Origin: an uncultured Clostridia bacterium
GTDB taxonomy: Bacteria > Bacillota > Clostridia > Peptostreptococcales > Anaerovoracaceae
Direction of reading: 5' to 3'
Assembly: GCA_934281605.1 (NCBI GenBank)
Contig: CAKQXD010000001.1
Span: forward strand, 62,001 to 126,000
DNA: 64,000 nucleotides
A model generated the notes under the pieces. That model was not told the DNA's origin. It saw nothing but the letters and a program-made list of their open reading frames with translations, and did no database searches. A program made the translations under genes and the position numbers. Below, in pieces: positions 15,362 through 24,200 of this stretch (position 1 is its first letter; each line of letters starts with the position of its first letter).

Positions 15362-18313
15362 ATGGCGCGCAATGTGTACAGTAAAAATATAAGGCGGACG
15401 ATTTTCGGAAGCCTGGGACGATATATCGCAATTATGGCTATCATCGCACTTGGCGTCGGCTTTTTTGCCGGGGTCAAGAACACCAAGGGATCCATGATGG
15501 AGACGCTGGATAAGTACGTGCAGGATCAGAACATGTACGACTATCGGCTGCTTTCCACCTACGGGTTTACGGAGGACGATGAGAAGGCTTTGCAGAAGGT
15601 AGATGCTGTGGCAGAGGCGGAAGGCTCTGTGACAGCGGATTTTTTTTCTCAGGACAGGGACGGCAACTCCATTATTTTAAAGGCCCATTCCATGACGGAT
15701 GACATCAACCTGCCGAAGCTGGAAAAGGGACGGATGCCGAAAGCGGACAACGAGTGCGTGGCGGACAGTCATTTTTTCACCGGCAAAGATCTGGGAAAGA
15801 CCATAAAAGTGACGGATGAAAACGATGCGGACGGCAAGGAGCAGCTGACGTACAGCAGTTACAAGATCGTCGGGATCGTCAATTCGCCGTACTACATTAT
15901 GAAGGAAGAGCGAGGGACGACGTCTCTGGGTGACGGGCGCATCACAGCGTTCGTCTATATGCCGCGGGGCGCGTTCACGTCGGAATACTACACGGAAATG
16001 CTGATCACCTGCAAGGATCAGGGATTCGTATTTTCGGACGCTTACACGGAGAATATAGATGCTGCAAAGGATCCGATCGAGGATGCTGCTAAGGCGCGGG
16101 GTCAGGAACGGTACGACGAGATCCTGGCGGAGGCCCAGGAGAAAATCGACAGCGGGCAGGAAGAGCTGGACAGCGGCAAAGCCGCGCTGGCAAAGGAAAA
16201 GAGCAGCGCTTATAATAAGCTGAACAAGTCTAAAAATACCCTGGACAGCAAGAAAAGTGAACTCAAAAATGGAAAGAAACAGCTTCGATCCAAGAAGTCG
16301 GAGCTGACGTCCCGGCAGACGCAGCTGACGGGACAGATCAAACTGCTGCAGGAATCCATTACGGCGGCAGAATCGCCGGGATCAGGCGTTCCGCAGGAGC
16401 AGATCGAACAGATGAAGGGTCAGCTTCAGCAGATGCAGGGAGGTGCTGCGCAGATAGAAAGCGGACTGCAGCAGATCTCAGAACAGGAAAAAAAGCTGGC
16501 TGAGGGAGAAAAAGAGATCCAGAGCGGATATTTACAGTATCTTAACGGCAAAAAGACGGCTGACTCGCAGTTTGCTGCTGCAGAGCAGGAGCTGGAAGAC
16601 GGACAGAAGGAACTGGATGATGCGAAAGAGCAGCTTTCGAAGATCGAAGAGCCGGAGCTTTACGTGCAGACGAGAAAAGACAATATCGGGTACGATTCCT
16701 TTGAGAGCAACGCAGAGATCGTTAACAGCATCGCCAAGGTTTTCCCGGTGTTCTTTTTCCTGATCGCAGCGCTGGTGTGCTCGACGACGATGACGCGGAT
16801 GATCAATGAGGAGCGGACGCAGATCGGCGCTCTGCGGGCGCTGGGATATACTCGTGGGAAGATCATGTGGAAGTATATGGTCTATTCGGGATCTGCTGCC
16901 ATGATCGGCTGCGTGGGCGGATTCCTGGCGGGTTCCAAGTATTTCCCGTATGCCATCTGGATCGCTTACGGAATGATGTTCGGATTTGCTCCGGTGGAAT
17001 TCTATTTCAACTGGCCGCTGGCTTTGATTTCTCTGGCTGTATCGCTGATCTGTTCTCTGGGGACCACCTGGTTTGCGTGCCGGAGCAAGATGAAGAGCAC
17101 TCCTGCAGAGATTCTAAGACCGGAAGCTCCGAAGGCTGGAAAGAGGATCTTACTGGAACGTATCGGATTTTTGTGGAAGCGCATGAAATTCTTACATAAG
17201 GTTTCTGCTAGGAACATCTTCCGTTACAAGAAGCGGATGATCATGATGATACTGGGGATCGGAGGCTGTACGGCGCTGGTTCTGGCCGGATTCGGCATTT
17301 ATGATTCTGTGGGAGGCATCGCACAGCATCAGTATTCTCAGATCGAAAAATACGATATGGCAGCAGCGTTTTCCAAGACGCTGGATGAGGAGGAACAGGC
17401 GAAGATCGAAAGTCAGTATGGAGATCAGATCTCCAACATGGCGGTGCTGCAGCAGTCTTCTGTGGACGCTGAAGGCGGCGGCGTGAGCAAATCGTGCAAC
17501 CTGATGATTTCCGATGACAGCCGCATTACGAAAGCAGTGTCTTTCCGGACGGAGGACGGCGGGAAGATCGCTTATCCGAAAACAGGAGAAGCGGTCATCA
17601 ACAATAAACTGGCTGAGATGCTGAGTCTAAAAAAAGGAGATCAGCTGACTGTAAAATACGACGATACGAAATCGGTACAGCTGACGGTTTCCGGGATTTA
17701 CTGGAACTACGTTTCCAATTATATTTATATCAACGGGCAGACTTACGAGGATGACTTCGGAAAGACTTATGACCCGACGGTAGCATTTTTGACGGCTGCA
17801 AAGGGTACCGGGGTCTATAAGCTGTCGGAAAGTCTCAATAAATACGACGATATCACTGCGATTTCTGTAAACGAAGATATCGAGAAGCGGGTAAGCGATA
17901 TGATGGTGAGTCTGAATTATATCGTTATCCTGGTCATTGGATGCGCAGGAGCACTGGCATTTATCGTTCTCTTCAATCTGGGTAATATCAACCTGACAGA
18001 GCGTGTGCGGGAGATCGCTACCATAGAAGTGCTGGGATTTTATCCGCGTGAGATGGGTTCGTATGTGTTCCGAGAGAACTTTATCCTGGTGCTGATCGGT
18101 ATCGTTGCAGGGCTGCCGACAGGGTATGTGCTCCACAAGTTCATCATGTCCAGGATCGTCGTAGATGCCGTGTCGTTTAATGAAATCATTGAACCGGCAA
18201 GTTATGTATTTACGGTACTGACGGTCATCGGTTTCTCAGTGATCGTGGATCTGATCCTGAGACGGAAGATGCGCCGGATCAATATGGCGGAAGCACTTAA
18301 ATCCATCGAATAG
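15362..18313 (+). CDS. Large MacB/FtsX-type ABC transporter permease with extracytoplasmic coiled coil
   Basis: 983 residues. One membrane segment near 19-37, then a long extracytoplasmic region. Its part at about 245-430 is rich in Lys, Glu, Gln and Ser with heptad spacing (EEKIDSGQEELDSGKAAL-like) and should form a coiled-coil hairpin. FtsX-like membrane segments follow at about 450-570, then a second soluble domain, then three more segments from about 860 to the C terminus. This is the two-FtsX-domain layout of large bacitracin- or MacB-like permeases in Firmicutes. Paired with the ATPase just upstream. The thioesterase gene follows 37 bases later and may share the transcript. Substrate unknown. 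Confidence 0.88.
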   Translation: MARNVYSKNIRRTIFGSLGRYIAIMAIIALGVGFFAGVKNTKGSMMETLDKYVQDQNMYDYRLLSTYGFTEDDEKALQKVDAVAEAEGSVTADFFSQDRDGNSIILKAHSMTDDINLPKLEKGRMPKADNECVADSHFFTGKDLGKTIKVTDENDADGKEQLTYSSYKIVGIVNSPYYIMKEERGTTSLGDGRITAFVYMPRGAFTSEYYTEMLITCKDQGFVFSDAYTENIDAAKDPIEDAAKARGQERYDEILAEAQEKIDSGQEELDSGKAALAKEKSSAYNKLNKSKNTLDSKKSELKNGKKQLRSKKSELTSRQTQLTGQIKLLQESITAAESPGSGVPQEQIEQMKGQLQQMQGGAAQIESGLQQISEQEKKLAEGEKEIQSGYLQYLNGKKTADSQFAAAEQELEDGQKELDDAKEQLSKIEEPELYVQTRKDNIGYDSFESNAEIVNSIAKVFPVFFFLIAALVCSTTMTRMINEERTQIGALRALGYTRGKIMWKYMVYSGSAAMIGCVGGFLAGSKYFPYAIWIAYGMMFGFAPVEFYFNWPLALISLAVSLICSLGTTWFACRSKMKSTPAEILRPEAPKAGKRILLERIGFLWKRMKFLHKVSARNIFRYKKRMIMMILGIGGCTALVLAGFGIYDSVGGIAQHQYSQIEKYDMAAAFSKTLDEEEQAKIESQYGDQISNMAVLQQSSVDAEGGGVSKSCNLMISDDSRITKAVSFRTEDGGKIAYPKTGEAVINNKLAEMLSLKKGDQLTVKYDDTKSVQLTVSGIYWNYVSNYIYINGQTYEDDFGKTYDPTVAFLTAAKGTGVYKLSESLNKYDDITAISVNEDIEKRVSDMMVSLNYIVILVIGCAGALAFIVLFNLGNINLTERVREIATIEVLGFYPREMGSYVFRENFILVLIGIVAGLPTGYVLHKFIMSRIVVDAVSFNEIIEPASYVFTVLTVIGFSVIVDLILRRKMRRINMAEALKSIE

Positions 18314-18350
18314 AAACATGATCAAAGACATAGACAAGGAGCAGACAGAA

Positions 18351-19136
18351 ATGATGCAGGAGACACAGGAAGAAAATCGAAAGCTGCAGGTAAGCGGCTA
18401 CGAATGGGATATTACATTGACGGAGCAGGATGTGGAAGAACATGGATGGATCCGTGGATCCAGTCTTTTGCATGCATTTGAAACGATCGCATCGGCTCAT
18501 GTAGACAGTCTGGATATGGGCTTTGAGCAGATGATCGCCCAGAATCGTATCTGGGTCATGACGAAGATCAAATACGTGGTCTATAAACAGGTGAATCCCG
18601 GTGAGTCATATCATCTGGGAACTTATCCGCGTCCGAAAAAAGGGATCCTGTTTTATCGGGATTATTATCTGTGGAATAAGAATGGAGACGTGGTTGCGGC
18701 AGCTACCAGCCAGTGGTGTATCCTCAATTTTAAAACGCGTCGTCCTGAGCGCACGGATATCGAGGTGCCGGGTGAATGCATCGATCACGAACCTTTTGAT
18801 ACGGGGATCGAAAAGATCCGGTGGACGCCGGAAGATGGGGATGATCCGAAGATGGTGTATCATGTGACAGAAGATGATCTGGATAAAAACCAGCACGTCA
18901 ACAATGCGCGCTATACAGTCATGATCGATGAAACTCTGGGAACTTCTGCACACAGAGAAGTGACGATACATTTTGCGAAGGAAACCGTGCTGGGTGATGA
19001 GATCCTGCTTTATACGGATGCTGAAAAAGCTGATCCGAAAGCTGCAGACTATACTGACGGTGGAAACAGTCAGCATGTGGTCGGGGAACTTTTGGACAGC
19101 ACCATCGTGTTTAAGAGTCTGATAAAGCCATTATAG
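18351..19136 (+). CDS. Acyl-ACP thioesterase (FatA/FatB-like double hotdog)
   Basis: 261 residues from the ATG at 18351. AAGGAG lies 9 bases upstream of that ATG, whereas the earlier in-frame ATG at 18318 has no ribosome site. Bacterial acyl-ACP thioesterases release free fatty acids from acyl carrier protein and set chain length. The first hotdog holds HGWIRGSSLLHAFETIAS. The second carries DLDKNQHVNNARYTVMI, the conserved Asp-Asn-His segment of the family. Cytoplasmic. Its last six bases overlap the end of the convergent monooxygenase gene. Chain-length preference cannot be read from sequence. Confidence 0.85.
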   Translation: MMQETQEENRKLQVSGYEWDITLTEQDVEEHGWIRGSSLLHAFETIASAHVDSLDMGFEQMIAQNRIWVMTKIKYVVYKQVNPGESYHLGTYPRPKKGILFYRDYYLWNKNGDVVAAATSQWCILNFKTRRPERTDIEVPGECIDHEPFDTGIEKIRWTPEDGDDPKMVYHVTEDDLDKNQHVNNARYTVMIDETLGTSAHREVTIHFAKETVLGDEILLYTDAEKADPKAADYTDGGNSQHVVGELLDSTIVFKSLIKPL

Positions 19137-19424
19137 CGGACTGGTTTTGACTACCGTCGTCTGATCGATGAACTGGTCTTTGATGGTCATGGCTTCCTTC
19201 ATATGAGGCTGTTCTAAATGGACTTTCTGACAATCTGCATTCTGCCACTGTTCTACCAGAAGCAGGGTGTCTTCCTGCTCGACCGATTCATAGAAATCAT
19301 AGCCAAGGCAGCCGTTTTCTTTTCGGACCTTGTTCAGGATCTCGCTGTCCGTCAGCGCCTTCAGATAATCCTGGCGTTTGCCCGGCTTCGCAGTGTATGT
19401 AACTAAAAAGATAATCTTTGACAT
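19131..19424 (-). CDS. Antibiotic biosynthesis monooxygenase (ABM) domain protein, putative quinol monooxygenase
   Basis: 97-residue single ABM-fold protein of the YgiN kind. It has the typical MSKIIFLVTYTAKPGK start, an NGCLGYDFYES strand and a LLLVEQWQNADC strand, followed by HLEQPHMK. Such ferredoxin-like dimers oxidize quinols or other aromatics without cofactor, or bind haem; the substrate is not evident. A strong AAGGAGG precedes the ATG. The gene is single, between its own extended -10 promoter and the 3' end of the thioesterase gene. Confidence 0.85.
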   Translation of the reverse strand: MSKIIFLVTYTAKPGKRQDYLKALTDSEILNKVRKENGCLGYDFYESVEQEDTLLLVEQWQNADCQKVHLEQPHMKEAMTIKDQFIDQTTVVKTSPL

Positions 19425-19458
19425 GATTGAATCCCTCCTTATGCGTCTTTGTATTATC

Positions 19459-19464
19459 AGTATA
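19459..19464 (-). promoter_or_regulatory. Extended -10 promoter of the ABM gene
   Basis: On the minus strand TGCTATACT gives an extended -10 (hexamer TATACT). No good -35 is seen; that position falls in the T tract of the gdhA terminator. The start codon is about 35 bases downstream. Confidence 0.5.
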
Positions 19465-19484
19465 GCACAGGGAAGGGTATAAAA

Positions 19485-19510
19485 AAAGAATCCTCAAACG
19501 AGGATTCTTT
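19485..19510 (-). terminator. Rho-independent terminator of gdhA
   Basis: A perfect 11-bp stem (AAAGAATCCTC with GAGGATTCTTT) and an AAAC loop. Read on the minus strand it is followed by a run of seven T. The plus-strand side is also T-rich, so it may work both ways. Confidence 0.85.
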
Positions 19511-19550
19511 TCTTATTTCTTATAGGTCTATTTAATATGCAAATCAATGT

Positions 19551-20918
19551 TTATACTAAACCCTGAGCCATCATAGCTTCAGCAACCTTTTCGAAACCAG
19601 CGATGTTAGCACCCTGTACCAGAGCGTTTTTGTCGCCATAGTACTTTTCGCCAGCGCCAGCACATGCATTGTAGATGTTTCTCATGATCTGGTGCAGCTG
19701 AGTGTAAACGTCTTCGTGCTGATATACAGTGTGACCAGCGTTCTGTCCCATTTCGATGCAGGAGCAAGCAACGCCGCCAGCGTTAGCTGCCTTAGCAGGT
19801 CCTACAGCTGTCATCTTGTCCATCAGGTAAACGAGAGCTTCGTTAGTTGTAGGCATGTTAGCGCCTTCGCAGTAGAACTTACATCCGGAAGCTACGATGT
19901 TTTCAGCGTCTTCCATATGTACATCGTTCTGCATAGCGCAAGGGATGAACAGGTCAACCTTAACATCGAAGTCCTGGCATACGCCCCAAGGCTTCTTGCC
20001 GGCAACGAACTTAGCTTCTGGGAATTTTTCTGCGTAAGGAGCGCAGATGTTCTTACCGGAGCTTCTCAGCTCGAGCAGGTAAGCAACCTTTTCGTCAGTG
20101 CTGATGCCTTCTGGATCGTAGATGTATCCGTCTGGTCCGGAGATAGTTACGCACTTAGCACCTAACTGCTGCAGTTTCCAGGCAGCACCCCATGCTACGT
20201 TACCGAATCCGGAAATACCAACAACTTTGTCCTTCATGTCTTCGCCGTTAGCCTTCAGCATTTCTTCAGCGTACCATACGATACCGAATCCAGTTGCTTC
20301 AGATCTTCCCAGCAGTCCGCCGAACGGAATTCCCTTACCAGTCAGAACTCCTTCGTATCTGTCAACGATTCTCTTGTACTGTCCGAAGAGGTAGCCGATT
20401 TCTCTGCCGCCTACACCCAGGTCTCCAGCAGGAACGTCAGTGTTAGGTCCGATGTGTCTGTACAGCTCAGTCATGAATGCCTGGCAGAATCTCATTACTT
20501 CTGCGTCGGATTTGCCGTTCGGATCGAAGTCGGAACCGCCCTTGCCGCCGCCGATAGGGAGTCCGGTTAAGCTGTTCTTGAAGATCTGTTCGAATCCTAA
20601 GAACTTGATGATTCCAGGATATACGTTCGGTGCGAATCTCAGACCGCCTTTGTAAGGTCCGATTGCGCTGTTGAACTGATATCTGTAACCCTTGTTAACC
20701 TGTACTTTACCAGCGTCGTCAACCCATACAACTCTGAAAGTAACGCCTCTTTCAGGTTCAGTCAGTCTTTCGAGAAGAGCTGCTTCTTCGTATTCCGGGT
20801 GCTGTTCGATAACCGGAGTCAGAGAAGACAGTACTTCTTCAACTGTCTGGTGAAATTCTACTTCGCCAGGGTTCTTCTGCTTACAAAGTTCAATACATCT
20901 TTCAACATAATTTGACAT
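19551..20918 (-). CDS. gdhA: Glutamate dehydrogenase, hexameric NADP-type
   Basis: 455 residues. Interconverts glutamate with 2-oxoglutarate and ammonia. The substrate site GPYKGGLRF, catalytic-loop GGGKGGSDFDPNGKSD, PAGDLGVGGREIGY and the nucleotide-binding GISGFGNVAWG are intact, and the length fits the short hexameric class. NADP preference is assumed from overall similarity, not proven. Monocistronic, with a good promoter and terminator. Codon use is strongly biased to a small preferred set, as expected for an abundant enzyme in an amino-acid-using anaerobe. Confidence 0.97.
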   Translation of the reverse strand: MSNYVERCIELCKQKNPGEVEFHQTVEEVLSSLTPVIEQHPEYEEAALLERLTEPERGVTFRVVWVDDAGKVQVNKGYRYQFNSAIGPYKGGLRFAPNVYPGIIKFLGFEQIFKNSLTGLPIGGGKGGSDFDPNGKSDAEVMRFCQAFMTELYRHIGPNTDVPAGDLGVGGREIGYLFGQYKRIVDRYEGVLTGKGIPFGGLLGRSEATGFGIVWYAEEMLKANGEDMKDKVVGISGFGNVAWGAAWKLQQLGAKCVTISGPDGYIYDPEGISTDEKVAYLLELRSSGKNICAPYAEKFPEAKFVAGKKPWGVCQDFDVKVDLFIPCAMQNDVHMEDAENIVASGCKFYCEGANMPTTNEALVYLMDKMTAVGPAKAANAGGVACSCIEMGQNAGHTVYQHEDVYTQLHQIMRNIYNACAGAGEKYYGDKNALVQGANIAGFEKVAEAMMAQGLV

Positions 20919-20972
20919 TTCTATTTCTCTCCTATTTCAAAATTACAAAGTTAGTAATGCCTTGTTAAGTTA

Positions 20973-21001
20973 AATATAGCACTCGCACATGGTACAGTCA
21001 A
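20973..21001 (-). promoter_or_regulatory. gdhA: gdhA promoter
   Basis: Minus strand: TTGACT (21001-20996), a 17-base spacer, then TATATT (20978-20973) with TG before it (TGCTATATT). The leader is about 48 bases. The 300-base gap 20919-21218 holds this promoter, the divergent one at 21171 and otherwise AT-rich sequence in which I see no gene. Confidence 0.75.
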
Positions 21002-21170
21002 TGTATTTAAGCACAAGTTGGCAAATGTTGTAATTTTCAGACAAATAATTCACAAATGAATGTTTTTGATGCAAAAATGAAATCCCAGTAATTGCAATGT
21101 TAAACCCCCGTAAAATCAGAAAATGCCGCGGCTTTACAGCGGGATAGTGGTTAAAAAAATGCGGAAAATG

Positions 21171-21179
21171 TGGTATGAT
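21171..21179 (+). promoter_or_regulatory. Extended -10 promoter of the large fusion gene
   Basis: TGGTATGAT (TG at 21171-21172, TATGAT at 21174-21179) with no clear -35. Transcription would start near 21186, downstream of the earliest in-frame start but before the ATG at 21219, which supports the later start. Confidence 0.5.
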
Positions 21180-21218
21180 AATAGAAATAAAATCGGAGAC
21201 AAAGCGAGGTGGTACGGG

Positions 21219-24200
21219 ATGAACCATACATTGGAAAAAATGGCGGAGCACCGGATCATGAGCCGGAAATTCCTGCGGAACATGAAGATGGAAAAGAAGG
21301 ATATGATCAAGCTGCTTTCCACGACGGGCTGGCGGAAACGGCTGACGGAGCTGGCGCGCCAGAAGAATTTCACAGCGGCCGGACTGGAGCAGGCTCTTGA
21401 GCCGGTCCTTTGCAGAATTGCGCAGACGCCGGAGGGCGGATGGCTGAAGTTTTTGTGCGACGCCATCAAGGCTTCCCTGTATCCGGAGAACTTTTCGGTG
21501 GATCTTACGCCGGAGCGTAAACGGGCTGCCTGGTTCTTCCTGGAGAACTATCGCGCGCTGCTGGCTTATGAACGGGAGCATCGGGAATTTTCGTCAGTAG
21601 ACGACATTCAGCTTCTTGCAAAGGATGAGACGGAGGGCTGCGTGACGGCCAAGGAGTACGACAGGCTGAGAAAGTTCTGGAGCGATCATTATATCTTTGA
21701 ATTTATGCGGATCAGCCGGGAAATCACGCCGTTCAACACGGTGGGTCATATCGGCGGCGTCCATTATGTGGCGCTGTTCGTGGGAAAACAGCTGGCAAAG
21801 ACCGATATTCCGGTGGATCTGGCACTGGTATCGGCGGCTGCCGCCTGTCACGATCTGGGTAAATTCGGGTGCTCGCCGAAGGAGGAAAAGCGGATCCCGT
21901 ATCTTCACTATTATTATACCAATGAAGTTTTGCTGCAGAACAGGATGCCGATGACGGCACATATCGCCAGCAACCATTCCACCTGGGATCTGGAACTGGA
22001 GAATCTGTCGGCGGAATCTCTGCTGCTGATCTATGCGGATTTTCGCGTCAAGAGCGTGCGGCAGGACGGACAGGAGCGGGTCTGCTTCTACACGCTGGAT
22101 GAGGCCTTCGATGTGATCCTGCACAAGCTGGACAACGTGGATGATGCCAAGAAGCAGCGCTACGAGCGGGTTTACGCCAAACTGAAGGATTTTGAAAACT
22201 ATCTGAAGGCTCTGGGCATCGAAACCGATGTGTTTGCACTGCCGGCGCAGCCGAGATGCAGCCGCAGGGAGGATACGGTTCTTTTGACGGGGGACGCCGT
22301 GGTGGAGCAGATCAAGTACACGGCGATCCAGCACAATATGAAGATCATGAGCATCTTCAACAACGAGCTGTCTTTCGGCAGTCTGCTGGAAGCGGCCAGA
22401 AGCGAGAAAAAATGGAAGAGCCTGCGGGCTTATCTCAATATCCTTTCGGAATATTCCACGTATATGACCAAGCATGAGAAACAGCTGACGCTTCATTTTC
22501 TCTACGATCTGCTGTCCCACAGAGAAGGGGACATCCGCAGACAGGCGGGAGCGTTGCTGGGGCAGATCATCGCCAACTACGACGATGTATACAGAAAAGA
22601 GCTGCCGGAGCATGTCAGCCGCACAGGCGTCGAGGAGAGCCTTGCCGTCTGGGAGGACTATCTGCACCGGATCGTTTCGCCGGATTACCGGGCGACGGAT
22701 CAGCACAGGAGCTGGATCGGGTATACGATGAAAGTGGTGATCCGGGGTCTGCTGGAAAATACGAAACCGGAAAAACGCATGTCCTATATGAAAAAATATT
22801 TTGAGCTGTTTCAGAATGATGAGGCGGAAGACAGCAGTGTTTTCGTGCTGCTGGACTCGGTGGTCAACGTGCCGCGCTGTGCGTTTCGAGAAGAGGACAG
22901 GATGCAGGTGCTTCGGTTCGCCGCTTCTGTTTCCCATAGAGACGCCATTGAAATCAAGCTGGGGGCACTGAGAGCTGCAGAAGCTGTTTCACAGGTGTTT
23001 GGAACGGACGAAGCTATCGCGTGCATCCGCGGGATCCTGCAGAATACAGAAAGCATGACCAGTCATGTCAGCGTGGCGTATCTCACCGGCAGGCTGCTTC
23101 ACAATATAGGAGACGAGGCTGGTGCAAAGGCCTGTCAGCAGCGGATCGACCGCGCGGCAGCAGGCGATGACGGCAGGGAGGATGCAGTATCGCGCATTTT
23201 CCGGGAAAATCTGAAAGTGGGGACTCCATGGGTGGTCAAGACGGTCAACATCGATTTTCTACTGGACTACACCCTGAATCAGGGCATGAAGAGTCAGATC
23301 TTCCATCTGGCGGCTCATTTTTCCAATCTGATAAAAGTCAGCGAGCGGGTGACGGTGCGTCACAAGGCTGGACGGGGACTGCTGCGCATCGCACAGGCGC
23401 TGCCGATGGAGCAGATCAATGAAATCGTCATCGAGCTGACCAAGGGTCTGGAAATCGGCGAATACCAGTTTTCTAAATATATTCCGGAATATCTGGGAGA
23501 ACTGGCGCTGTATCTGGAGCCGGGAGAGCTGGATGAATTTATGGGAACGCTGCAGGAGCTGATCGAAAGTACGAACGATCGGATCGCTTCGGTAGCCCTG
23601 GATACGGTGGGGGAAACGCTCCGCAAGTATTCCAGATACCCTATGAAACAGCAGGAGCCGGAGGCGGCGTATGAAGCGCGGAAACAGACGATGCTGGGCA
23701 TGCTGCTGAAAGGCCTTGCGGATTACCACGAGGTGGTGCGTCAGGAAGCCTTTCTGGTCATCGGCCAGTACATCTTCGGCGGCGACGAGCTGACCCAGGA
23801 AGAGCGGTTTGCCGTTTTCCGCATGGTCTATAAAAAGATGCTGACACTGGTTCGGGAGGGGAAAGGCTTTGATATGAACTTCCTCACCAATGCAGCGGCG
23901 TTAAACCATATTTACCGTTTTATTTCCGAATATCATTTCCAGAAGGGATACATGGATCTTCCGGAAAACCCGAAAGTGGCCTTTTTCCCGGGGACTTTCG
24001 ATCCGTTCTCTCTCAGCCACAAGGGGATCGTGCAGGCGATCCGGGATGCGGGATTTGAAGTGTATCTGGCTCTGGACGAGTTCTCCTGGTCCAAGAAGAC
24101 CCAGCCGAGGAAGATCCGGAGAAATATTATTGAAATGTCCGTGGCAGACGAGGCGGATGTGTATCTGTTCCCCGACGATCTTCCGGTGAATATCGCTAAT

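Noticed and set aside
20961..20975. TTGTTAAGTTAAA as a Rex operator near the gdhA promoter
   Set aside because: The second half-site does not match the TTAACAA arm at the required spacing.
21123..21218. Start of the giant fusion protein 32 codons earlier
   Set aside because: That segment contains the extended -10 at 21171-21179, so it would lie upstream of the transcript.
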